From Ulota crispa (lineage: Eukaryota; Streptophyta; Bryopsida; Orthotrichales; Orthotrichaceae): a stretch of DNA of 64,000 bases. Within the stretch, counting starts at the first letter, position 1; each line of letters starts with the position of its first letter. The notes below the pieces were generated by a model. It worked only from the letters and a program-made list of their open reading frames with translations, was not told the DNA's origin and made no database searches. Shown here one piece after another: positions 23,240-35,232 of the stretch. Made by a program: the position numbers and the translations under genes. The DNA lies in assembly GCA_963920765.1 (NCBI GenBank), contig OY987243.1, positions 9,362,001-9,426,000 on the forward strand. Reading direction: 5' to 3'.

Positions 23240-24489
23240 TCTAACAAAAAATCAAATGTGATTTTGGCCTAATTTCAATGGAATGTTTATATGATACAAA
23301 TTGGAGTTCATTTGCTATTGAATTTTTTCATTCATAATGATTTTGATCAATTTTTGGAGTTTAAGTTTTTCTTTGTGTTAGGCAGTTGCCCATTGATAAT
23401 TGCATTGTAAGTTCATTTATGAAATTGTGGTCATGGATTTGGAAGGGGGACCATTAGTTTTCAAGTAACAACAATAAACACTAAAGCATCATAAGTGGTT
23501 GTTTCTCAATTTTATATCCAAAAGTTGTTAATTTGCATTAGAAGTTTTGAGAGGCTCTAAAAAAACCAAAAAATCCATACTCATCCACATTCAAGCACAA
23601 ATATCTTAAAATTTGCATGGCCTATTTTTTATTTTTGGCAACATTGTGACACTCTCTACAAGCTTTGGAGTTCAAGATCCTAGTATTCTATGGTTATAGT
23701 TTTGTTTTGATGTTTAATAATGATCTTACAAAGATAATTCAAAAACTTCAAAACATGCTTAACAAAAACAAAACAAATACACCCTTGGGCAATTAGGGGT
23801 TAAATACAGAATTTATAAAAACAATACATAGCATATGAAAATTTAATAAGTGTCTTTGTTGCAAATTTAATAGAGTATCAGCACAAGTATGCACTACAAT
23901 CAAATGAATGTTTTATATTGCTTCTATAAAAGTGTCATGAACATATCCATGGAAGTGAAAAAAAATTTCTCTAAAAACAATCCCATGATACTATTCACCA
24001 ATGCTTTTCATGAAAAGCTCATTATTCATAACACTATTCACGCCTACAAGTCTACAACTGATGGAAGTTTAAATTGTACAGAATATGAGGAACTTAGTAT
24101 ATTCAGGTGTAGTTTGCACTTTGATTGGCCTTAAAAGAAAACGTCACATGCCAATGTAACCTCTTCTACAAATGTAGTGATCTTGGTAACAAGCCAAGAC
24201 GAGCAATTATAAGGTAGAGTACACCTTAATAGTAAGCTAGAATACAATTCCCTTGGTTCTTAACCCCTAAAGGACCGAGCCACTATAATACATAGTATGT
24301 ACGCTGATGTGTACAACTGGCATTTGCTATTAACAAAAAGTTTTAATTTGGGATCTTGACTGCCTCAATAAAACAATATTGATTTATGTTCTAATTTCTT
24401 TGTTGATCATAAAGGCGTGGATGCATTTCAAATACAAGAAAAAATCCCGTATTGTATTGGTCAAGAAAGGCTGCTTGGTTGTTTAAAGG
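23240..24489. other. AT-rich DNA with isolated TTAA-element ends
   Basis: A right end (CTTGGGCAATTAGGGGTTAA) lies near 23784-23803 and a left end (TTAACCCCTAAAGGACC) near 24261-24277, without obvious partners. No gene is supported. Confidence 0.45.
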
Positions 24490-24493
24490 TTAA

Positions 24494-24870
24494 CCCCTAA
24501 ATACCCAAGTAGTCACCATGCTTGCTCCTCTCTAGTGCCATAGAGTGCGCTACAATGCTTTCTACAATGGTGTGGCAAGTGCCCAATCATTATAATACTA
24601 TTTTCAAAAATTGCAAAATTCAACAATGCATGATACTCTTATGAAAATTGCAAGAAGGGCAACGTGGGACATATCACCGTGCTTATGAATCTTCTCACAT
24701 TTTAGAATACCTTAAAAAATGAGTACATGTGGTGAGATTATATATCCCCTTCCATGATGCACCATGCTTTTATAATTACTTTTGAAAAAAATCTAGAATT
24801 TTTTTTTGTATAACACATAAAAAAAATTGGTACCCAGAGGACAACAATTGTCCCTATTGGTGTTTAAGGG
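24494..24870. mobile_element. TTAA-flanked element, 377 bp
   Basis: Left end CCCCTAAATACCCAAG, right end TTGGTGTTTAAGGG, TTAA at 24490-24493 and 24871-24874. The interior (for example ATTGCAAGAAGGGCA and CTTCCATGATGCACCATGCTT) is shared with the element at 47842-48176, so both belong to one subfamily. Non-coding. Confidence 0.75.
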
Positions 24871-25129
24871 TTAAGAGCATCGCCCCTGGTCTAGGCTCTT
24901 TCAAAGTTTTTCATTTGTTTTGGGCAACCCTCAAGCTATTGATCTCACCCATGCTCTTCAAGAAGGTGGCCTTGCACTTCAACACGCCCCATAGATAATC
25001 ATTTGACAACTTATCAAGGAAAGTAGAGAATAAAGCTCACTAAACATAGGATGAACAGTGGTGAACAATGGCTTGAAAGGCCCTTGCTAGAAATGGGCTA
25101 GAAATTGTAAGACACAATGTCAAGAGAGG

Positions 25130-25350
25130 GTTTTGAGCAAGGTTTGAGAAGAACCAACCGCATGTGCAAAGCTAGCCGGTTAAAATGAGAAAAAATTGTT
25201 TCAAGTTTATAAAAGTTGGCTAAAAGCTGGTTATGAAACTCTAATTTTTTAAATTTTTAGTATGAAATAGAGAAAATAACCAAAATAGTTTCTTGATAAA
25301 CCGGTTCAATATGGGAATTGAAGGAGATCTACCAAAAAACTCAATGTTTC
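25130..25350. repeat. Dispersed repeat, partner at 60344-60560
   Basis: Shares GTTCAATATGGGAATTGAAGG-like sequence, ATGAAATAGAGAAAATAACC and an upstream AGAACCAACCG block with 60344-60560 in the same orientation. Neither terminal repeats nor protein domains are seen, so the class is unknown. Confidence 0.65.
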
Positions 25351-25579
25351 CCAAACCCTAGTTTTGAGAGGGCTTGCAACTCTTTTCATCCACTTTGAGT
25401 GTGTTAGAGTCACCAGTGGAGATGCTTTGAGATATATTGCTCTAAAACTCCAAATGCCAACTAATCTGCAAATACAATTAGAGGTCGCTTCAACTGAAAT
25501 TACAATTAGGGTTTTTTTTCTTTTGTTAATTGTAACTAAAGTAGAAACCAAAAGTACTCTAAACAATGTTATTTTCAAA

Positions 25580-27480
25580 AGATAAAATTGTGAATCTTTG
25601 TGAATTTTTTAAGTTAAACACTTCTAGTTAATGTGTGATTTCACAAATATAATGTACTATTCTTTGAAAGTTAAGCTTTTTTTAAAATTTTCATACAAAT
25701 GCTACAAACTTTGTACTGCAAAGGATATGTTATAGAACATGAGACTACATTCTCTGCAAGTGTGTAAATTGAACAGGAAACATGTGAAAATTGAATAGGA
25801 AACATTTGAAAACCACAACAACGTAACAAGAGCGGTATGTCATTAAAGTTTGATACCAATGAATATAGCTAGTACAAGCAAGAATACACCATTACATTTT
25901 GTGAATATGAAAAAATACTTCACGCCTAATAAACTGACTATGCATTATAGAATTGTGGCTCCATGTCTGAAACTTCATTATATTAATTTCAATTCCAGAT
26001 AAATTGAATTTATTATAATATTACAACATGTACTACAAATTATGTAAGAAGAAAAAAATCTTGTAGCTTGCAAACAAGAATCCAATCATGTAGTGTAATC
26101 AATATATAATTGAAAACATCTCGAGGATTTAAAGACTTTTAAAACATAAGTACACTTGATATTTAACACGGGGGAGAAAAGGCTAGCTAGACAACTTTTG
26201 GAATTTATTATACACTAGCTTAAATCCAAGTGTTTGGCAAAACAAGTATGATTTTTAAATTTATATACATTTTTTCATTTATAAAATGAGTTAACCACAA
26301 AATACTTTAGAAGATGATAGAAAACAGTAAAATTTAGGGGAAGATCCCGTGAGACTCATCTACCAATTGGGGATAAGCTTACTTGTGAACACGGATCTCA
26401 CCGAAACAATACCAAAGCTTGGCCACATGTGCAGGTTCGAAATTACATAAAAATATTTGGTGGTCTTTTAATTATTAGTCCAACTACCTAGCAAGCTTGA
26501 AAAATATGTTTATTCTCATTGACTCAATTGCAAATGATTAAGCTTATAATATAGAAAAAATTCTACAACTATACCCCAGTGGCCCAGTGAGATCATGGTC
26601 CTTGCAATTCTTTGATTCCTTGTTGAATTGAAATAATCAAGTTAGCTTGTTATATTTACAGTAGATTTAAAAGAGTAAGTAATGATCGAAATTGACTTAA
26701 TTTACACTGCAACGTGGTCGTCAGATTCTTACCAAGATTCACCTTTGGTTCATGCTGAATTCTCCACAGGACCTGCGGGCCAGATGAGAGGATTGTGGAC
26801 ACAGACAACCGTTTGGTAAAATTGGGTTGCCTCTGCAAAGGATCGCTCAGCATGATGCACCAAAAATGCATTCTTGCATGATACGGCCCTCGAATACGTC
26901 AGCAATACAACTTCAGGTGCGAGTTGTTCAAGTAAGTGCCATTACTGAATTGAATATTATCAGTAACTCCCCAATTATGCCACTACAATAGATTTGTGTC
27001 CATACTCTATTTGGATCATACATTAAAATATAACAACTTCTTTCATATTTGTCCTAGTAAAAAGAAATTTTTTAACATGCTTTAAGAAAGGTAGTAATAT
27101 GTGCTAATTATCATGTTTGTCAAAATGGAAAATTTTCAAAAAAATTGGCAATTTTAGTGCACGTTTTTAACTTGAAATTCAAACCCATGTCTCTCATTAA
27201 GCTTTTTTTCACAACGTTTGCACACTAAGATATGTCAACAAAACACAATTGCACCAAACATGTAGTACATGTTTCAACAGTAGAAATACATTCTAATCTA
27301 CAACTGGTTTCCAAAGTGGATTTTTCCAATATAAATTAGGTACTTTGCAATTTTTAGAAAAGAAATTAAAGAAAATTTAACACATGCTTCTAGTTGCTTG
27401 GTTGGGTTGCAATTCTCTATTGCATGACAGGATTGAGCACATTGTGTTTGTATATTGACTGGTCAAGACTCAAGCGGTGA
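25580..27480. other. AT-rich intergenic DNA with one weak exon candidate
   Basis: Mostly featureless. On the minus strand 26871-26730 is open, has less AT-rich codons than its surroundings and ends at GGTAAGAAT, a good donor. The product is not recognised, and no neighbouring exon was found, so it is not called as a gene. Confidence 0.25.
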
Positions 27481-27485
27481 TATTA

Positions 27486-27789
27486 GGTAGGAGCACCCAT
27501 AAACGTCAAACTAAGGGTTTTGAACATGATAACTATTAATTATCAACTAGCAAATCATAGGGGAACAGATAAAAAAACAAGTTTGTACTTTCGAATGTAT
27601 TATTTGGATACTGTGAGAATAAGTTGTGAGTATTTAAAGAACAAAATGCCATTGCACCCATAACCACTTTTAAGAATTCATGTTCACATGTTGTACATCC
27701 TCATCATTACATCTATTCACTTCCACAGATTTTCAAGATTTCAAAGGTGACGGTTATGGGGACACTAATGCTTATGGGTGCTCCTACCT
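27486..27789. mobile_element. Foldback MITE, GGTAGGAGCACCCATAAACG termini
   Basis: About 304 bp, with GGTAGGAGCACCCATAA facing TTATGGGTGCTCCTACC. The same sequence family as 59161-59474, with which it shares most of the interior. Non-coding. Confidence 0.75.
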
Positions 27790-28612
27790 TTCTCTCAAAT
27801 GCAATGGGGCCTTTTTAGCTCTCTCACTCTCTTTAGAGTCCTAATGCAAATACTCTATCCTATTTTTACATATAACTTGTCTTTGGCCAATTAATTATTT
27901 TCTTAAATTTGAATGCGTTAAAAAATTGAAATTCAATAACTTTCCCACTATACGCCCAAATGCCACAAAACCAAGCCTGTGCACCCCTCCTTGCCAAGAG
28001 TTTTCCGAAGGTACCAAACACGCAACAAGGGGACACATGGTCCGGGGATCTCAATGTGACAAACAAACAAATAGCCTAATTTAAGGTATAGATAAAAGGT
28101 GGACCCTATGACCAAGCCGTCAAATTTCAAAATCTTTCAATTTATGTGATTCATGTGATTCATTTTGCAAGTAAATTTGGTTCAAGTAATTTTTTTTTTG
28201 TAAAGATGAAAACACACATCTCCTATAAGGTATAATGTTCTTAGAATATTCCTTGGTAACTTGATATCATTATAAAAATTTTATAGAAAAATTAAATAAA
28301 TTTCACATTTAAAAATATATCTTAGTAAAAATTTGAAAAGTTAACCCGTAAGTGTATTGTATAGTGTAGAATATCATGGTACAACCCAAATTTCATGTCA
28401 AGCAATATTTAGAAATCAACAGCCCTTGGTAATAGGTCTAGAAGTTCAATATTGCAATATGGTATTCAAAATCTGAAATTTTGGAACATTTCAAAAACGG
28501 AACAAAATTTAGACTTAGTCAATTTTATTTTGTTAGTTGAACTCAAACTCAAAAAAATAATATTCTTGAGGACTCAAATTTAAATTTGAAATAAAGAAAT
28601 AGAAGTTGTTAA

Positions 28613-29257
28613 CTCCTAAATGCCCAAGGCCTTTTTTGAGCTTTTAGGAATTTTCTCTAAATTGAACAAAAATCAACGTTTTGATAAGTTGTAACAATTT
28701 TTTTAAAATTGTAACTATACAAATTCAAACTAGATATGTTAGACATCACATAGGAAAAGAAAACACAACATTATCACTTATGAATTGAAAGATTATAATG
28801 TTTAATCAAGAGGGTGTTAAAAATGGAAATATGACTTCAAGTCTTTCAACCCTCTTTTCACATGTCAAATCTAAAATGTTGGTCACCAACAAAATATGAG
28901 GTTACGGGTCATAACATAAATAACTCCAATCCATTTATGGTTTTTCAAAATCTCTTTTACATTTTTTTAAAATGAATTTCTAATGTGATTTTTTCTTCAA
29001 GATCTAGTGTATTTGAGGCTCATTTTCATGAGCTCTCAACACTAAAAAAGTCAAGTTTGCAATGGACACCCTTGCGCAAAATCTTGAATAGAAAATTCAC
29101 AAGAAATTCTTTTCTAAATCAGTTTTTTGATACTAAAACTAAACTTCAAAAAGAATAATTTTGAAATGCAAAATACTAAAAATAGCAGCCTAGTTAGATT
29201 TTATTGAACTTCAAAATATTATCGGCACCAAAATGTGGTGCCTTGGGCATTTAGGGG
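28613..29257. mobile_element. TTAA-flanked element, 645 bp
   Basis: Left end CTCCTAAATGCCCAAGGC faces right end GCCTTGGGCATTTAGGGG (one mismatch). TTAA lies at 28609-28612 and 29258-29261. The interior is AT-rich and non-coding. Confidence 0.8.
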
Positions 29258-29358
29258 TTAAATACACTTACTATTGTAAAAATGTGTATTTTGTCACTTA
29301 ATGATCTTTTGCATCTTATTGTGTAAAGCTCTATAGTGCCTCAATGGGAGACTTTCTA

Positions 29359-29495
29359 AGGTAGGAGAATTAAATTCCGTTGGGGTTCTAATTCTGTTTG
29401 CAATTTAAAAATGAGTGACATGTTTTGTTGAATATCTACTACTGCCATTGATGAGTTAGATAGGCTTAGATGGTCGGTTTATAGACCTCCTACCT
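29359..29495. repeat. Short TA-flanked foldback, AGGTAGGAG termini
   Basis: AGGTAGGAGAATTAAA at the left and GGTTTATAGACCTCCTACC at the right. The right end matches that of the 10030 element inversely. About 137 bp, probably an internally deleted or decayed member. Confidence 0.45.
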
Positions 29496-29499
29496 AATC

Positions 29500-30775
29500 A
29501 AAAAAAATTGCTCAATAATTGCTCACACTCAAAGAACTCTTCCCTCACAAAATTTGAATGAAAATTTTCCGTTAAGTTATCACCAAAAACAAGCTGAATT
29601 TGGTCATTTGTAAAGTGTAAACCACTTTGTAGCTTCAACGACGTTCAAAGGAGCGACCGAAAGTAAAGTTTGACCGCATGGTTATAGGATCGTGTATTTG
29701 AAGGGTGCAATGAGTATTCTATCCACGTGAGCTTCCAAGACACACATCGAAACTTGATGATAATCATCCATAGCACGAACTCCCCCCGTGTGACGACATC
29801 CATCCTCATTCAAATTCTCCAGAATGACCATGACAGACAGGCCGATTCCGCGTGGAATGGGCGACGCGCGTGCGGAACCGTCGTCGCCTTGTGCTGCCCA
29901 TCTCTGCTCCATGGCCTCTTGCGAAGAAGGAGAAAGGTTCGACTTGCTCGGGGGTTTGCCGCAACGGCGGACTTGGGCCCGCCATAGCCAGCCAGCCTGC
30001 CAGCACTCGGTTTCCCTCTCGCCCTCGTCTCCTCCGCACCACCGCGGCACTTTCATTCTTGCGCCCCTTCCTATCCCTAGACTTCACTAAATTGCTCTTT
30101 CTTCCGTTTCACGTCCTGATTCCTTCGCCTTTTTCGCGTCTCCCTTGGAGGCACTGTAGACACCGCAATAATCTCGAACCTCCATCATTTGGCTCCGTTC
30201 TCTCCTCTTCGACGGGCCTACGACGTGATCCGAGCCTGCGGGAGCTTCATCGTCAAGAGATTTGACGTTTTGGACACTTCTTGAGTCAGTGTGATTGTTT
30301 TTAAGTCATGGCCGTATTTTTTTGGTTTGATTTGTTGAAGACCTAAGAAGTTGATCAGTCGGTGGTGAATAGCGTATACAACAAGGTGTTCGATGCAGTG
30401 TATTTCGATGTAGATTTTTTTATTTTCGATTTTGTTGTTGCTGGCGGGTTTTGGTGTGATTTGAAGTTTTAAGGTTTGTTTTGTTTGTTGTGATCAGGTC
30501 GTGGTGATCTGTGGCGATCTGGTTGGAGCTTGGCTGCGTATGTTCTTGAAGATTTTTATCTGTCTATTTTGGCTTTGCTGGATAGCACGGGCGTTTTGGA
30601 CAAGCAAGCAGGGTTTCGAGGTGACGTAAAGAGTGTTTTTGGGAGGAATGCTTTAGGGAATTTGTCTCGTATTAGCTCCCGGGCCGGAGGAGTGCATGAT
30701 TGTCGTGATTCAGACGGCTGAAAAAAATAGCTCAGGGGGAACTAGTGGAAGGCGCGAGCACGTAAGTGTGACGAG
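29500..30775 (+). promoter_or_regulatory. Probable promoter and 5' leader region of the ARG1-like gene
   Basis: A GC-rich island at about 29820-30260 stands out in AT-rich DNA and is followed by a T-rich stretch to 30540, a common pattern for a plant 5' leader with a leader intron. A minus-strand open frame (30056-29682, 124 codons) crosses the island; its product is not recognised, so a divergent small gene is possible but unproven. No TATA box could be assigned. Confidence 0.4.
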
Positions 30776-33700
30776 ATGGCTGATACAGAGAGCCAGGATA
30801 CTGGAACTGTAGTGGCTCGCCCTACTGCTGGCCGGCGAGATCCTTACGAAGTTCTTGGCTTGCCGCGCGATGCTACCGAACAACAAATCAAAAGCACTTA
30901 CAGAAAGCTGGCTTTGAAGTGAGTCTCCATTTCTCCTTTTCGCTGTTTTATTTGGTGGTATACTGTCTCAGTAAGGTTCTTGCTATCTCAGTGATTCATA
31001 CCCTAAACTAGGTCGTGGAGTAGTGCATTTTACATCATTTTGTGGCATATATCCGACGTGAGGAAATTCGGATTTATTTCACTGGCGCATCTGAATTTCA
31101 TTGCTCAGTGCTTTTTTCTTATTGTGCTTCTTGATGATTTCGTCTTTTGTGTCTAACATTCGACTCGAGAAACATCCACCTGTGTCTTTTCTACGAGAAC
31201 ATCCTTCACTATGACATCCTGTGAAGGATTAGCGTTGCTTCCAGTATGGCTTGGGTAGTTCTCGAAGTATTCTGCCGTCATGTGGTGCTTTGCAAGGGTA
31301 TCATTGCATTCTGTATCTTACAATAAGTGGAATTATTTTGTCGTACGACCTTCTCGGTGCCTGAGATGGTGTTTTTTCAATTGTAATTAACTTTGGTAGC
31401 TCGCACCAGGTGTGGGTGCTTTTAGGATTGGATCTAATTGTACTATGCAATTTTCATTTTTGAGCTGGAATACGTGGCATTATAATTATTGAAATAGTCT
31501 GGGGTTTGCAGTGGTAGAGGTTACGTTTCTTCCTGCACATGAGCTCCCATGGACTCTCGTAACCTCTGGGCTACCTTGCTGAATATCCTCCATAATGAAT
31601 GTAAATTCACGATGATTGATTGGTGGATGAGAGGTTTGAACAAAGCAAATAGAAGCTGTTGTGGATTTCTTCCAATATAGATTCGTCTTAATTTTCTTCT
31701 GGGAATTGATCGCCGTAAGCTACACCATCATGCCCTTATAGCTTTTACTGAAGGGGTTAATGACTGATAACAACAGGTATCATCCGGACAAGAATACGGG
31801 CAATCCAGAGGCAGCAGAGAAGTTCAAGGAAGTGGCATATTCATACGGCATTCTTTCAGATCCGGAAAAGCGAAGGCAGTATGATGCTGCCGGTTTTGAT
31901 GTATGCTCTCTCTCGTTGATTCAACTTGATTGTAGTGAATACTGTACAAATGCGTTTAAACCAACGTAGTCAAAAGAATATTAATGATCATCAATGCGGT
32001 ACTCATCTATGATTACTTTTCAATCTTTATGAAGGACAACTCCTGAACACATGTTTTAAACTAAATGTCTTTATATTTTATCAGCAAATTGTGGGCAGTT
32101 CTCAGTTGCAAGGAGATTGGTTCATACCTTGTGCATATTCTATGGATTACTGCGCTGTTCACTCGGTATTTGTTGTAGATAAGGATAAGTTTCTCTAACC
32201 CGGTGGCCTTGCATGGTTTCAGGCTGTTGATTTGGACGGATTGGATATGGAACTAGACCTTTCAAATCTTGGGACAGTGAACACGATGTTTGCAGCGCTT
32301 TTTAGGTATGTAGCCTATCCCTGAGTAACATACCCGATTCCCTTTTCGTATCTGACTAACTCATTGCTCAATTCTTTTATTTATATAATTTTCTGAAACT
32401 AGGTACGTCTTTGCTTTAAATTTTTAAGGCGTTTTTCCTTTGATTCAGCAATTGTCTATGACCATCGTGCATTTGCCTAAGGAGGTATCAAAACTTACTG
32501 GTGCAGCAAATTAGGTGTTCCAATCAAAACAACAATTTCAGCTACCATTCTGGAAGAGGCACTCAATGGCACAGTAACAATAAGACCACTTCCCTTGGGA
32601 CGACCTGTGAATGACAAGGTGCGCTTGGTCTTGCATTCTTATTATAGAATATTGTGTATGGATTATGTCCCGTTCTTATGAAATCTTCTTGCTTGTGACT
32701 TTCACCTGTTTTGTTGTGTTGCCTCATGTTGGTTTTAATACTCTAGCTTGGAGTTTTAATTGATTTAGATTCTGAGTGATGCTTAACAGTGTCTTGTATT
32801 GATCAAAGAATCTTTGCTATAGAGTCATGAACGTGCAAGTGTTGTTCCTGCGTTCAGGTTGAGAAGCAAGGGGCTCATTTTTTTGGTATTACAATCTCTG
32901 AAGCTCAAGCAGAAGCCGGTGTCGTGATACGAGTTGTGTCATCGGTGCAGAGCAAGTTCAAAGTATGTTCCGTACAGAGCCTATGAAACTCCTGCTGTTT
33001 AGATAGTGCGTAATTTGAACTCAGTTAAAAAACTCTTAAAATTCCCGACCATTCAGGCACTTCTATTTCGGCTTCTGCAGATATGCCTGTATCGGTATAA
33101 AGAGCCATAGGTAGGCATCATCAGCTCGGCTCAGACTAATGGAGCATGAATGTTGATTTTAAGGACTTTTGAGTACCAATTTATTTGTGCTTATTTACCT
33201 GTGCAGCTACTGTATTTTGAGCAAGAAGAAAATGGTGGACTAGGTTTGGCGCTGCAGGTACCTTTGCATGATTGCGATGCAATAAAAGATTATTAGGTGA
33301 TGAGTAAGATTTTTAGATCGTAGATTCTAGTATCATACTTTAGGCAGTTTCATGCTTAGATCAGTTTGATTATGTTCATTTTTGCTGAATTGGATTGGAC
33401 AGAGTTAGAATAGTTCTTTTTCAGTCATCTAGGTTCTCAATGGTTTAACATGTTTGAGGATTACTTACACGTACATGTTCGTTGTAGACTGATTAGCCAT
33501 TTGAATTTCGTAATGGATCTGATGATGTATTATCGACTGATATGCACAGGAAGACAGTGTTAAGACAGGAAAAGTTACGTCTGCTGGCATGTTTTTCTTA
33601 CACTTTCAAGTATATCGATTAGACCCGACAGTCAATGCGGTGAGATGGCTTATTCTTGGTAGGGCTGTTATTGTCAATAATGGAAAGTAGCGGTTGAAAC

Positions 33701-35232
33701 ATGTTCAAGTCTCTGCCGCAATTGAAACTGTCGTCTTGACGAATACTGTAGTTGTTGTGAACCTGTGCGTTTGATTATTCTTTTTATCTTGTTTCAAAAG
33801 AGGTGTAGAAGGATGCAATCCTGCCTTCTTAGAAAGTCTCGGCAATGTTCCCAACAGTGACTTTAGTTTTTTTTTTGGTCCTCTAAGCTCTCTTAAGTCC
33901 CTTGGTTTATATTTCCACCATTCATTCAGATCACGAGAAACCTTCTTCCTCCCTGCTGCTTTATCCAACTTCACTCGCTAAACATGAGAACTCAAATGCT
34001 GGTTGATTCAGGCATGTTGATTTGATTCGTTTGATTTACCTCATTCATGACCACTTCTGTTGTTCATCAATGCAGCTTGCAATTGCTAAAGATCCAGATG
34101 CGGCATTTTTCAAGAGGTTGGAAGGTCTGCAACCTTGTGAAATGTCAGAGTTAAAGGCTGGTACTCACATATTTGCTGTATATGGTGAGTGCTCTTTTCT
34201 TTTGTGTTTCTTAGAGTTTGTCTGGTATGCCTTAAATTGCATATTACTTCTCTAGATATTCCCGCAAATTTTCGGATCCTCTTTTTTGCATTAACATATG
34301 CTTTTACTAAATGTTGCATTTATCGTGTCGTTGTTGCTCTGAAGGTGACAACTTCTTTAAGAGTGCCAGTTATACAATCGAGGCTATCTGTGCCGAGACA
34401 TATTTGGAGACAGCAGTCAAATTAAAGGATATTGAAGCTCAAATACTGGCAAAACGCAATGAGTTAAGACAGTTTGAGACAGAGTATCGGGAGGTAAGTT
34501 CTCATGAATTTGATGTCTTAAAGCATAGTTTTGGTATATGAATTAAACTGTGTGTTAGATATGTTTCTTAGCATTTTCTTCCTCATCTTATGTCATACCC
34601 GTGTTTCTCTTTGGTGAAGCATGTTTGGCATGATAAGAATTTTGACTAACACTGTGTGCTTTCAAATACGAAAATACTTTATCTAACTGACGATATGAGC
34701 ATATTAACGTGCAGGTTTTAGCTCGCTTTCAATCCGTCACCAACAAGTATACACAGGAAAAGCAAGCGGTAAGTAGAACCTTTTTCATGCATTCTTAGTG
34801 TTTATATGCTTGGGGAGAATACTAATCACTAATTTCATACTCGCTTAATTTTGTGTAAATCTGAAGCAGAGTGTTTGGCTTAAGCTAATTTTGAGCAGGA
34901 ACAGATGTATTTTGTCTACTTTTATATTAGTTTTGTGGGTGAACAATTAAATCATACCGAGTATGAGCTTTGTGATGATCGCGAATCGTTGTTTGTTACA
35001 GGTGGACGAGTTGCTCAAAACGCGCGAAATGATCCACGAATCTTTCACATCTGTTCCTGCTCCTAAGAAAACTAGTAGCACCAGCAGCAACAATGGCAAG
35101 GGGGTTGGAGAGGAATCCACTGTGAGTGCAGATGAGAGCGAGTCTCCTACTACCGAGGAGTCAAGTGCTGACAAAGCCAACAAGTCAAAGAAGTGGTTCA
35201 ATCTGAACTTGAAAAGTTACAAGGTTAAATAA
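30776..35232 (+). CDS. ARG1: ARG1-type DnaJ protein (DnaJ 15/16 family)
   Basis: Eleven exons: 30776-30918, 31777-31900, 32223-32305, 32507-32618, 32858-32962, 33207-33257, 33550-33639, 34076-34184, 34345-34493, 34715-34768 and 35002-35232. All have GT/AG borders and join in frame to 416 aa (Arabidopsis ARG1 is about 410). The J-domain covers about 22-87, with HPD at 50-52. The plant-specific middle part follows ([43 protein letters not shown]). A coiled coil spans about 286-350 ([19 protein letters not shown]). The C-terminus is low-complexity Ser/Thr/Glu followed by [12 protein letters not shown]1 acts in early gravity signalling and PIN/auxin redistribution in flowering plants, on endomembranes with the cytoskeleton; J-domains stimulate Hsp70 ATPase. 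The role in this organism is inferred. ARG1 and its paralogues ARL1/ARL2 cannot be separated without a tree. No defect is seen. Confidence 0.95.

Noticed and set aside
26340..26450. tRNA-like stretch with GGTTCGAAA
   Set aside because: The T-loop-like motif stands alone; no acceptor stem or anticodon arm could be folded around it.
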